32,398 bases of DNA, from NCBI GenBank assembly GCA_030550615.1, contig JAUQPA010000008.1, forward strand, positions 1-32,398, written 5' to 3'. Under the pieces are notes generated by a model that saw nothing but the letters and a program-made list of their open reading frames with translations, did not search any database and was not told the DNA's origin. The DNA is from Thermoproteota archaeon. Its GTDB lineage: Archaea > Thermoproteota > Thermoprotei_A > Sulfolobales > Desulfurococcaceae. This document shows positions 25,478 through 32,109 of this stretch, one piece after another (within the stretch, counting starts at the first letter, position 1; each line of letters starts with the position of its first letter). A program made the translations under genes and the position numbers.

Positions 25478-26261
25478 ATTTGCGAGAAAAGCTAGTCCGG
25501 TGTTTTTTACTTTTATGAGAGCACTTATGGCTGTTGCATTCATGTGGATGTTAGTGGTGTTTAATGGTGGAATACACTCGAATGATTTAGGTTTTTGGCA
25601 GGTACTGTTGCTTACATTAACCGGGGTAATAGGTCCCGGAATAGGTGATATAGCTTATACTCGTGCCATTCAATTACTGGGGGGTTCGTTGGCAATAGTT
25701 TTAAGTTATACATATATATTTTTTGCTCAATTTTTTTCAATTACTTTGTTTAATGAAGAAGCCACTTACGTCACGATCATTGGTGGTGTATTAGCTTTCA
25801 TGGGAGTAGCAATAGCTACTATAGGCAATGGTTCTGTAGGAGCTATTAGTAAAAAAGGGTTAATTTACAGTTTCGTTGCAGCTATTTGCTGGGGATTAGC
25901 ATCAGCTCTCATAAGACCTTTGAGAGATCAAGTTGATGCATATACTACAGCTTTAATTAGAACGAGCGCGGTTGCAGTTTTCTCGTTACTAACAAGCGTA
26001 ATTCTAAAAGAGCATAGAGAAATTACTAAGAGTTTCATGGTAGCCGCGTTCTTCACCGGTGTATTAGGTTGGGGAATAGGTATGGTTTTATTTGTTTACT
26101 CTATATATACGATAGGTGTATCAGCTACTGTTGTAGCAACTGCACTAGCACCAGTTCTTTCTCAATTTGTCAATCGATTAATAGCTGGTGAAAAAACCTC
26201 TTTAAAGGTTCTAATTGGAGCATTACTTGTGGCTACAAGTATAGCTTTACAAGCGATATAA
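25413..26261 (+). CDS. EamA/DMT-superfamily transporter
   Basis: About 282 residues with ten predicted membrane helices in two repeats of five, each starting with a pattern like AAVIWSTNPAFIYKFA and AAICWGLASALIRPL. This is the drug/metabolite transporter layout (10 TMS, EamA repeats). The substrate cannot be read from sequence. The start is taken at ATG 25413 because GGTGA lies five bases upstream; the first helix begins almost at once. It overlaps the HAD gene by 65 bases, so the two are likely cotranscribed. Confidence 0.9.
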   Translation: MEIMYPVIAAVIWSTNPAFIYKFARKASPVFFTFMRALMAVAFMWMLVVFNGGIHSNDLGFWQVLLLTLTGVIGPGIGDIAYTRAIQLLGGSLAIVLSYTYIFFAQFFSITLFNEEATYVTIIGGVLAFMGVAIATIGNGSVGAISKKGLIYSFVAAICWGLASALIRPLRDQVDAYTTALIRTSAVAVFSLLTSVILKEHREITKSFMVAAFFTGVLGWGIGMVLFVYSIYTIGVSATVVATALAPVLSQFVNRLIAGEKTSLKVLIGALLVATSIALQAI

Positions 26262-26313
26262 CCTGTCGTTATTTTTAATTCTTTTATTAAGCCATGTTAT
26301 GTTAGGGGCTTAA

Positions 26314-26787
26314 TTGACACATGCTATTATTCAACATGAAGCAGACGGCGAAATTCTTAAAAAATACGAATACGACCTAGTTGAGAAAATAATGCTTTAC
26401 CTTGATGAATACTCCAAGACTTGGAGTGATGAAGCATATTCATTGTTTCTGAAAACGTTTAACGAGTATCTCGAGGTACTTAAACCAATAGCGTATATTC
26501 CAAATATAGCTAGTAAATTATCTATGCAAACCATAATTCCCTTATGGAGTACGCGTTTCGACCGAGATGTTTTAGAAACCCTCCTGATTAGTAGTATTGA
26601 AATTAAAAGGAACATCGAGCGGTATGATCATCTCGTGGAAACACGCGAGAACTTAATTAAGCTTATGTCATTTCTTGGAATCGAGAACCCTGATGAATTA
26701 GTAATGGAGTGTAAAAACTCTAGCATGGAACGCGAATGCCTAGTTTACGTATTAGTATTAACTATTGTTCTAGCTACAAATCCGTAA
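26314..26787 (+). CDS. Hypothetical helical protein
   Basis: 157 residues that I cannot assign. The product is predominantly alpha-helical and acidic, with no signal peptide and no clear membrane helix except a short hydrophobic stretch at the very C-terminus (VLVLTIVLAT). Two cysteines near the end (MECKN and RECLV) could be structural. It starts with TTG at 26314 after AGGGGC and lies 52 bases downstream of the EamA transporter on the same strand. T-rich sequence between them may hold a terminator and a separate promoter. It could be an accessory factor of that transporter or lineage-specific. Confidence 0.6.
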   Translation: MTHAIIQHEADGEILKKYEYDLVEKIMLYLDEYSKTWSDEAYSLFLKTFNEYLEVLKPIAYIPNIASKLSMQTIIPLWSTRFDRDVLETLLISSIEIKRNIERYDHLVETRENLIKLMSFLGIENPDELVMECKNSSMERECLVYVLVLTIVLATNP

Positions 26788-26863
26788 ATTAATCCGTAGT
26801 TTCATAATAATCACCAGTAGTATTAATTGAAAATCAAAACGTGATTTACACGACAAACACTAG

Positions 26864-27595
26864 CTATGCATATAGAAGAAGGTAAACTGCCATAGAGATC
26901 ATTAAAATTGAACCAATAATTCTGAAAACTCTCTCATGTCTCACTATACCCATGTGTATACCTTTTAATCTTGAAACGTATGCTAATGCAATGAAAAGCA
27001 ATATTATAGGAGCTATGAATACAGCTACGTAGAACAATGTTAGTAAAATCCACGTAGCGAACTCCAATTCTCTCGTTATAGTAATGTACAGTATTAAGAG
27101 CTGTGCAGAACACGGTTGAATAGTGAAAGACGATATTATACCCAGTATAAATACAGGTAGTAGTCCTTTACCTACAAATTTCTCAATTTTCAAGTACGAT
27201 GCTATTTTACAGGGGATTTCATTTTCCCTGCACACGATCTCTTGGCTTAGTGGATTTTTAGCATTCCTCCTCGCGATGCCTGTAATAAGCGTAATTGACC
27301 CATAGACTAGCAGAAATAAAGCGAGAACATATATTGGTAACCTGATTATCGCGTATCTCAGTAAAATGCTTAGTAAGAAGTAACCAATATAGACAGCTAT
27401 AATTAATGTTAATCCTGCTCTAATAGCATACGTGTAATTAATAAACATTGCCGAGGTGAAAACTAGCATAAATAAAGCATAGAAGCATGGGTCAAAAGAA
27501 TCTATGAGAGCTGATGTCACAATTAAGCCCAGTAAACCCAATATATCCACGTAACCCCCCTCTGCATCCTTATTGACTAGTATCACCTTCAGCAT
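26864..27595 (-). CDS. CcdA/DsbD-like membrane thiol transporter
   Basis: 243 residues with about six membrane helices. Cysteines in SFDPCFYA (helix 1) and TIQPCSAQ (helix 4) occupy the positions of the redox pair of CcdA/DsbD transmembrane domains, which carry reducing power across the membrane. An extra CRENEIPC loop lies between the halves, on one side of the membrane. No thioredoxin or cytochrome c maturation gene is nearby, so the acceptor is unknown. ATG at 27595 is listed; a GTG at codon 16, after AGAGGGGGG, may be the true start. Confidence 0.82.
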   Translation of the reverse strand: MLKVILVNKDAEGGYVDILGLLGLIVTSALIDSFDPCFYALFMLVFTSAMFINYTYAIRAGLTLIIAVYIGYFLLSILLRYAIIRLPIYVLALFLLVYGSITLITGIARRNAKNPLSQEIVCRENEIPCKIASYLKIEKFVGKGLLPVFILGIISSFTIQPCSAQLLILYITITRELEFATWILLTLFYVAVFIAPIILLFIALAYVSRLKGIHMGIVRHERVFRIIGSILMISMAVYLLLYA

Positions 27596-27761
27596 AAGAT
27601 AGAATTAGAGTAGTATCCTATTAAACATGATGGGTTTATGGTTCAAGGCTTTTCGCGAGTAATTGATTAGATAAGAATTTCATGATATATGAGGATATAG
27701 TTGTTTTAGCCGCGACTTATTATGTCTCAATGTGTGTTTTCCAATTTGATTATTAATTAAA

Positions 27762-28658
27762 TTAACAATTATTTACACGTAGTAATTCACGTAACCCCTC
27801 TTCCAAACATATCCTCGGCTTCCATCCGAGACTAAGAGCTTTACTTACATTTGCTACGCTATGTTCAATATCCCCCCTCCTATGTGGAGCATAAATTGGT
27901 TTCATATTTACACCGGCGAGTTTTATTATAAGATCTGCGAGTTCATTAATAGATGTAGCTTTACCTGTGCCCACGTTAAACACATCTCTTTCATTTCTCA
28001 TTATAAGTACTTCAATAAACTCTGCTACGTCTCTTACATGTATGAAATCCCTTGTTTGTCCACCGGTTCCGAAAATTATGGGTGGTTCACCTCGTTTAAC
28101 TCTATTTATAAATTTCGTTATTACCCCGGCGTATGCTTCACTCTGGCATGGTCCATAAACATTGAATAATCTTACAATAGAACTTCGTAATCCTAACTTA
28201 CTATAAAATTCAACTACTTGTTCACCGAGAAGCTTGCTCAACCCGTAGGGTGAAAGGGGGTTTCTTGGGTGAACTTCATCAATGGGAAGGTAAACAGGGT
28301 TTCCATATACTGCAGCCGAGCTAATGTAAATTAGATATGATTTTTCGTCAAATGCTTTTTTCGCCATTCTACCTGTTACAGCAACATTGTTAACCATGTA
28401 TTCATATGGTTTTTTGAATGATTCAGCCACGTCTATGTATGCTGCTGCATGAATTATTACATCAGCCACCGGCAGTTCACTACTATCTCTTAGGTCTTCT
28501 ACTAGGAGAGGTATCTCCGCGTCTCTAATCAATTTAATCATAACTTCCGATGATCTCTCCAGGTTATCAACAGCAATTACGTTAAATCCTTTTCTCTTTA
28601 AATGTAGAGCTAAGTGTCCTCCAATGAAGCCTGCTCCACCAGTTACTAAGATTTTCAA
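27762..28658 (-). CDS. NAD-dependent nucleotide-sugar epimerase (GalE-like)
   Basis: 298 residues of the extended short-chain dehydrogenase type. The NAD site is GGAGFIG at residues 7-13; the catalytic set is ISSAAVYG serine and the SPYGLSK tyrosine/lysine pair. FNVYGP and GTGGQTRDFIHV mark UDP-sugar 4-epimerases. It would interconvert UDP-glucose and UDP-galactose or a similar pair, feeding glycan synthesis. TTG at 28658 has a perfect GGTGA seven bases upstream, directly after the DUF47 stop, so translation is probably coupled and the gene belongs to the phosphate operon. Confidence 0.9.
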   Translation of the reverse strand: MKILVTGGAGFIGGHLALHLKRKGFNVIAVDNLERSSEVMIKLIRDAEIPLLVEDLRDSSELPVADVIIHAAAYIDVAESFKKPYEYMVNNVAVTGRMAKKAFDEKSYLIYISSAAVYGNPVYLPIDEVHPRNPLSPYGLSKLLGEQVVEFYSKLGLRSSIVRLFNVYGPCQSEAYAGVITKFINRVKRGEPPIIFGTGGQTRDFIHVRDVAEFIEVLIMRNERDVFNVGTGKATSINELADLIIKLAGVNMKPIYAPHRRGDIEHSVANVSKALSLGWKPRICLEEGLRELLRVNNC

Positions 28659-28671
28659 ATTAGTTCACCAT

Positions 28672-29355
28672 TTACCTGAGAAGAGCTATTGATCTCAGTA
28701 CATCGGCAACTTCTTCGCATTTATCTGCGGCGTTTTCAACGGTATCAGTTATTTCTTTTGCAAGCATGCAGTTAGATGTCTTAGCTGAATTGCAGTAAAG
28801 TAATACTTCTTGTAGCGCATCAACGTGGAGATCATCCACTTTTTCTTCATATAACTCGATCTTATTAGCTAACTCCAGTACTTTACTCCTATGTCCAGCC
28901 AACAGCTCTCTACTAGCCTCTAATATGATTTTAGCTGCTTCGTAGACGTAATTAGCCATTTCAATTAGCTTATCTATGAGGGTTGATGGTAACTCGTTTT
29001 CTTTTATGAAGCTTATTCTTCTACACCAAGCTTTCGCGTATGAAGCTATATCATCACTTGTAATTGCTAACCTAACTACTTCTTCTCTATCAATAGGATG
29101 AAAAACTCCTTCAGCTAATTCCGCAAGTATTTTTCTCTTCAACTCATCTGCTTCTCTTTCCTCATCGAAGACCCTTCTCCACTCCTCGCTGAACTTTTCC
29201 CAGTTGCCTTCTTTATAAGCTTTAATAGCTATTAAAGCATGGTATACAATACTGACGATCTTAGAGGCGTGTTCAATGTATAACTCAAGGGCTTTTTTCT
29301 CTCTTGCCCTAGAAATCCAGCTCCACGTTGACACATCAGGCACCTGTAAACACAT
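28672..29355 (-). CDS. DUF47/PhoU-like phosphate transport accessory protein
   Basis: 227 residues, all-helical, with acidic metal-binding-like clusters (EEREADELKRKI and KVDDLHVDAL) and the PhoU-type ENAADKCEEVADVL near the end. DUF47 proteins are encoded with PiT transporters and are thought to regulate them. Its start region overlaps the last 20 bases of the pit coding frame and it precedes the epimerase by 13 bases. ATG at 29355 is listed; GTG codons 5 and 8, close to GGTG, are alternatives. Confidence 0.88.
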   Translation of the reverse strand: MCLQVPDVSTWSWISRAREKKALELYIEHASKIVSIVYHALIAIKAYKEGNWEKFSEEWRRVFDEEREADELKRKILAELAEGVFHPIDREEVVRLAITSDDIASYAKAWCRRISFIKENELPSTLIDKLIEMANYVYEAAKIILEASRELLAGHRSKVLELANKIELYEEKVDDLHVDALQEVLLYCNSAKTSNCMLAKEITDTVENAADKCEEVADVLRSIALLR

Positions 29356-29647
29356 TTATTAAACCATAATAAAAGCACATGGATAGAAGAATATTCGTAG
29401 GGAGCGTTAGAACCCACGATAACAGTATTGTTAATAACAGTTTTAAATTTAATCCTTTTTTAAAACTCCTATATTTTGCAATACCTACACCTGTTATTGC
29501 GCCAACAGATATGTAAGTTGTTGAAACAGGTAATCCATAACCAAATAGCATGTAAGGCACTGTGGTGAACATCCACACTGATGTGGCTGTTACTAGCGAT
29601 GAAGAAAGCGACCCCAAGGGATCCAACCTTGTGATCTTGAACCCCAT
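29336..29647 (-). CDS. pit: PiT phosphate transporter, C-terminal part after a frameshift
   Basis: 103 residues from ATG 29647. It includes LDPLGSLSSSLVTATSVW and LPVSTTYISVGAITGVGIA, which are the second PiT repeat, plus the last membrane helices. On its own it is not a complete transporter. It continues the N-terminal part (29656-30348) in the -1 frame; the open frame reaches back through VVET to the shift site. No convincing ribosome site precedes the ATG. If the parts are fused, the protein is about 337 residues, normal for archaeal PiT. Confidence 0.8.
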   Translation of the reverse strand: MGFKITRLDPLGSLSSSLVTATSVWMFTTVPYMLFGYGLPVSTTYISVGAITGVGIAKYRSFKKGLNLKLLLTILLSWVLTLPTNILLSMCFYYGLINVFTGA

Positions 29648-29655
29648 AGTTTCAA

Positions 29656-30348
29656 CTACTTTTTCCCCATGATCGAACCTCCTAGGGCAATGAATAATGT
29701 TCCGTAAAGAGCTAGAAGAATACTACCCCTAACGTTAAATAGAAATGGTAGAGACCCAGCTAACGCTAAGTATACTCCTGTAGCGTTTCCAACATCATTA
29801 GCGCCAAACGAATAACCATTCCAGAAAGCAATTGCCAATGCTAGAACTTTCGTTGTTTCTTCATTGAGCCTGGTTTTCTCCAACACGATATAGGCTAAAG
29901 CTGCAGTAAACATTGCAAGCACTGGTGAAATCATCCAACTAGTAATGATGGTTTTCACAACGTTGATATTTACCCCCTCTAATGTACCGGAGGTAAATGC
30001 TATTGCTAAACCAGAGCCTAGAACAGCGCTGGTAACGCTTTGAGAAGTGGAAACAGGTAATCCAAGCTTCGTGGCAACGAGAACCCAGGTTAAAGCAGCA
30101 AGACTAGCCGACACTGCTCCATATAGGTCCAAGTTCTTAACAACTCCTTTACCTAGAGTCTTCATAACCATGTATCCTTGTAGAAGAGAACCTAAAGTTA
30201 CACTTACAGTAAATATCAATACAGCAACTCTGTAGCTTGTTACTCTACCTCTCACCAAGGTTGCTATGACGTTTGCCATGTCGTTTGCTCCAATTGCAAA
30301 AGCATACATAGCTGCAAGTGCTAATCCTAGAAAAATCAACAGTTCCAT
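29656..30348 (-). CDS. pit: PiT-family phosphate transporter, N-terminal part, ending at an early stop
   Basis: 230 residues of an inorganic phosphate symporter. Both GAND signatures are present: FAIGANDMANVIA near residue 18 and SFGANDVGNATG near residue 190, and LPVSTSQSVTSAVLGSG closes the first repeat. The frame ends at TAG (29656-29658) after MGKK, within the second repeat, just where homologues continue into VVET and LDP. The start is taken at ATG 30348, preceded by AAGGGC; a TTG at 30366 would add six residues. It is the first gene of pit - DUF47 - epimerase. Confidence 0.85.
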   Translation of the reverse strand: MELLIFLGLALAAMYAFAIGANDMANVIATLVRGRVTSYRVAVLIFTVSVTLGSLLQGYMVMKTLGKGVVKNLDLYGAVSASLAALTWVLVATKLGLPVSTSQSVTSAVLGSGLAIAFTSGTLEGVNINVVKTIITSWMISPVLAMFTAALAYIVLEKTRLNEETTKVLALAIAFWNGYSFGANDVGNATGVYLALAGSLPFLFNVRGSILLALYGTLFIALGGSIMGKK

Positions 30349-30375
30349 ATTGCCCTTGATTAGCAATGGAACGAA

Positions 30376-30416
30376 ACCTTTTATATAGTTACTATATGAA
30401 CTATATATGACTATAT
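30376..30416 (-). promoter_or_regulatory. pit operon promoter with repeated ACTATAT operator-like motif
   Basis: A TATA box (CTATATAAAAGG on the minus strand, 30377-30388) predicts a start near 30354. Immediately upstream, on the plus strand, ACTATAT occurs at 30391, 30400 and 30410, that is at about one helical turn each. TATATAG (30382-30388) and CTATAT (30392-30397) form a palindrome across the TATA box. This arrangement suggests a regulator that could compete with TBP; phosphate control is inferred from the operon only. Confidence 0.45.
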
Positions 30417-30489
30417 ATTGATCTCTGTGTGAATATAGCAGATATGGTTATTATATTAAAAATGTTAATAAAGAAAAACAAAGAAAACA

Positions 30490-30545
30490 TGTATTCAGCT
30501 TTCCTGGCCATCGTCATCTATCAGTCCAGCGCACATCATCACCAA
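30490..30545 (-). ncRNA. Box C/D guide sRNA (candidate 1)
   Basis: Minus-strand order: box C GTGATGA (30542-30536, perfect consensus), 11-nt guide, box D' CTGA (30524-30521), spacer TAG, box C' ATGACGA (30517-30511, six of seven), 12-nt guide, box D CTGA (30498-30495). Spacings match archaeal dual-guide sRNAs that direct 2'-O-methylation through L7Ae, Nop5 and fibrillarin. The predicted targets are UCCAGCGCACA (D') and CUUUCCUGGCCA (D), most likely in rRNA. It is more GC-rich than its surroundings, has a TATA-like box at the right distance and is followed by T-rich sequence at 30460-30488. Confidence 0.8.
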
Positions 30546-30565
30546 TCACTAAGATATCAATGACG

Positions 30566-30575
30566 GCTTATAATT
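30566..30575 (-). promoter_or_regulatory. TATA-like box of box C/D sRNA 1
   Basis: Minus-strand AATTATAAGC is centred near 30570, giving an expected start near 30544, two bases before box C. The position agrees with archaeal sRNA genes that have their own promoters. Confidence 0.55.
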
Positions 30576-30576
30576 G

Positions 30577-30980
30577 TAGTAACATTACTACACTATTATA
30601 CTCTGCTAGCAACAGTATAAGCAGTAGTTTAGATGATTAACGAAGGAAAAATAAGGATGTAATCTAAGAGCAGGACGTAATCCAGGATTCTAGGCCTAAT
30701 AACGTGAATAGTTGAAGTAACCTTGAATTCTCGGGTTAATCCTACTAGTAGACCTATCATTTCACGAATGATATTTTAGAACAACGAGATCAAGTTTGAT
30801 AAGTAAATAATCATAAATTCTGCTTAGAACATGTCTTGATTCTCAGCATGGTTGAAGTTTCTAAGCATATACCGCCGCGTTAGACCAGCTGATTATTATT
30901 GAATGAAACGCATGTAACCACGCCTCCTTCTAGGATTAAAAAACACTACAACTATAAAGATCTTCTCGGTAAATAACAAT
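30577..30980. other. Non-coding stretch without an assigned gene
   Basis: No reading frame here looks protein-coding. A perfect 10-base palindrome, CTACTAGTAG, lies at 30742-30751. A 6-bp hairpin (ATCATT/AATGAT with a 5-base loop) at 30756-30772 is followed by ATTTTAG. A small GC-rich patch lies at 30869-30890. None of these matches a known RNA family that I can recognise. Confidence 0.5.
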
Positions 30981-30986
30981 ATTAAA

Positions 30987-30996
30987 AATTTAATAT
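30987..30996 (+). promoter_or_regulatory. TATA-like box of box C/D sRNA 2
   Basis: AATTTAATAT is centred near 30991, giving an expected start at about 31017, eight bases before the proposed box C. Confidence 0.4.
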
Positions 30997-31016
30997 GCTC
31001 TTATTTCCCTAAAGTT

Positions 31017-31077
31017 GTAGAGGGATGAGGAGGGCTGTACTCGCTGATGAGTGAAGAATTCATTGAGTACTGACTAT
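31017..31077 (+). ncRNA. Box C/D guide sRNA (candidate 2)
   Basis: Plus-strand order: box C ATGAGGA (31025-31031), 12-nt guide GGGCTGTACTCG, box D' CTGA (31044-31047), spacer TGA, box C' GTGAAGA (31051-31057), 12-nt guide ATTCATTGAGTA, box D CTGA (31070-31073). The 12-3-12 spacing is exactly that of archaeal sRNAs. Both C boxes deviate from RUGAUGA only at the fifth base, which faces U of box D and so can form G-U or A-U instead of U-U. TTTT at 31079-31082 may terminate it. The 3' end overlaps the stop codon of the convergent ATPase gene. It is less certain than candidate 1 because neither C box is perfect. Confidence 0.55.
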
Positions 31078-31937
31078 GTTTTCTTCAAAATATAGTTCAC
31101 GAACTCTTTGTGCACTTTGTGTTCCTTGGGCTTAGGGGTGAACTCGATGTTCAGGATAGTATCCGGCCTTAGATCACCAACAATGAATTTCGCGCGGAAT
31201 CCTTCTAATCCAAGTTTTTTAACATTATTCTCCAGAACTTCACGTAGTTTACTTGAGTTTTCGTAGACAAAGACGCGGGATGGTGCAACGACAGCAATTA
31301 AATTGGTTCTTTCAAGTAAACCTGCGTATGGCGTGATTGCATCATTAAAGCTTTCGACAAAGACTATGTCACATCTTTTTTCTATGAGTTCAAGGCACTT
31401 GTTTAAATCATGATCAACAGAACTCGAAGACATATAATTCAGCAAGCTAGGCAAAGAACTTTTTTCCGCTTTAAGCACCAACGCTAGTTTCTCAACAAAT
31501 CTCCTTGTACCCGGAGAGGTTTTTTCAAGGTTTTCGTAATATAAACTATGTCGTATTGTTCTACTGTGACATGAAGTAATTCTTGAGAGCACAGTTATGG
31601 AATATGTTTCTTCGAGAATTCTTAAATAATCATCAATTTTCTCTAGGTAACGCGTTGGATCAGGGGGCGCTGTTGCAAGCGCTATTGGATTAGCAATAGC
31701 AGGGTCTTCAATGAATTTGTTATCATGGTATATTGCTACATCGTTTCCGACGAGTAATTTTAATTTCAGTGTCTTTTCAACAGCTCTTGGGCTATACCAT
31801 AAATTATGTCCTGCTACGGGTTTGAATACTTCTACTCTTAAACCATGATTACGTGCAGATAAAGCTGATCCCAGCGTGAACCAGGTTTTACCAGACTCGT
31901 ATGGTATTAATCCGGCTACTAATACGAGTTTAACCAT
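31074..31937 (-). CDS. P-loop ATPase, BioD/CobQ-like (SIMIBI class), function unknown
   Basis: 287 residues. A deviant Walker A GLIPYESGKT is at residues 9-18 near the N-terminus, followed by a segment EVFKPVAGH that resembles the KPV motif of dethiobiotin synthetase and cobyric acid synthases. FVESFND near residue 195 may hold the Walker B-like acidic residues. No biotin or cobamide genes are near, so it is probably a distinct archaeal ATPase. ATG at 31937 has GGTGGA 11-12 bases upstream, inside an inverted repeat. Its 3' end overlaps sRNA candidate 2 on the other strand. Confidence 0.7.
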   Translation of the reverse strand: MVKLVLVAGLIPYESGKTWFTLGSALSARNHGLRVEVFKPVAGHNLWYSPRAVEKTLKLKLLVGNDVAIYHDNKFIEDPAIANPIALATAPPDPTRYLEKIDDYLRILEETYSITVLSRITSCHSRTIRHSLYYENLEKTSPGTRRFVEKLALVLKAEKSSLPSLLNYMSSSSVDHDLNKCLELIEKRCDIVFVESFNDAITPYAGLLERTNLIAVVAPSRVFVYENSSKLREVLENNVKKLGLEGFRAKFIVGDLRPDTILNIEFTPKPKEHKVHKEFVNYILKKT

Positions 31938-31945
31938 ATTTAGTG

Positions 31946-31992
31946 TTCCACCAGAATACGTGATTATGTCTCGTTAGATGCTTATGGTGGAA
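31946..31992. repeat. Inverted repeat TTCCACCA/TGGTGGAA in front of the ATPase gene
   Basis: A perfect 8-base inverted repeat (31946-31953 and 31985-31992) with a 31-base loop. On the minus strand the proximal arm contains the GGTGG ribosome site of the ATPase gene. TATA-like sequences at 32001-32013 place the transcription start near or inside the distal arm, so it is uncertain whether that arm is transcribed. Confidence 0.3.
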
Positions 31993-32109
31993 ATAAGATA
32001 TTATACTTTTTAATGACGTATTCCAGTAAATTTATCTGAAGACATCGACTTGATTTTTACCCAACACATGATTTAAGATAACATCTGCATATACAGTTCA
32101 GGGGCTAGA

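Noticed and set aside
31045-31050. Perfect TGATGA taken as the C' box of sRNA candidate 2
   Set aside because: It overlaps the D' CTGA and leaves 19 nt to box D. Using GTGAAGA at 31051-31057 gives the standard 3-nt spacer and 12-nt guide, so that reading is preferred.
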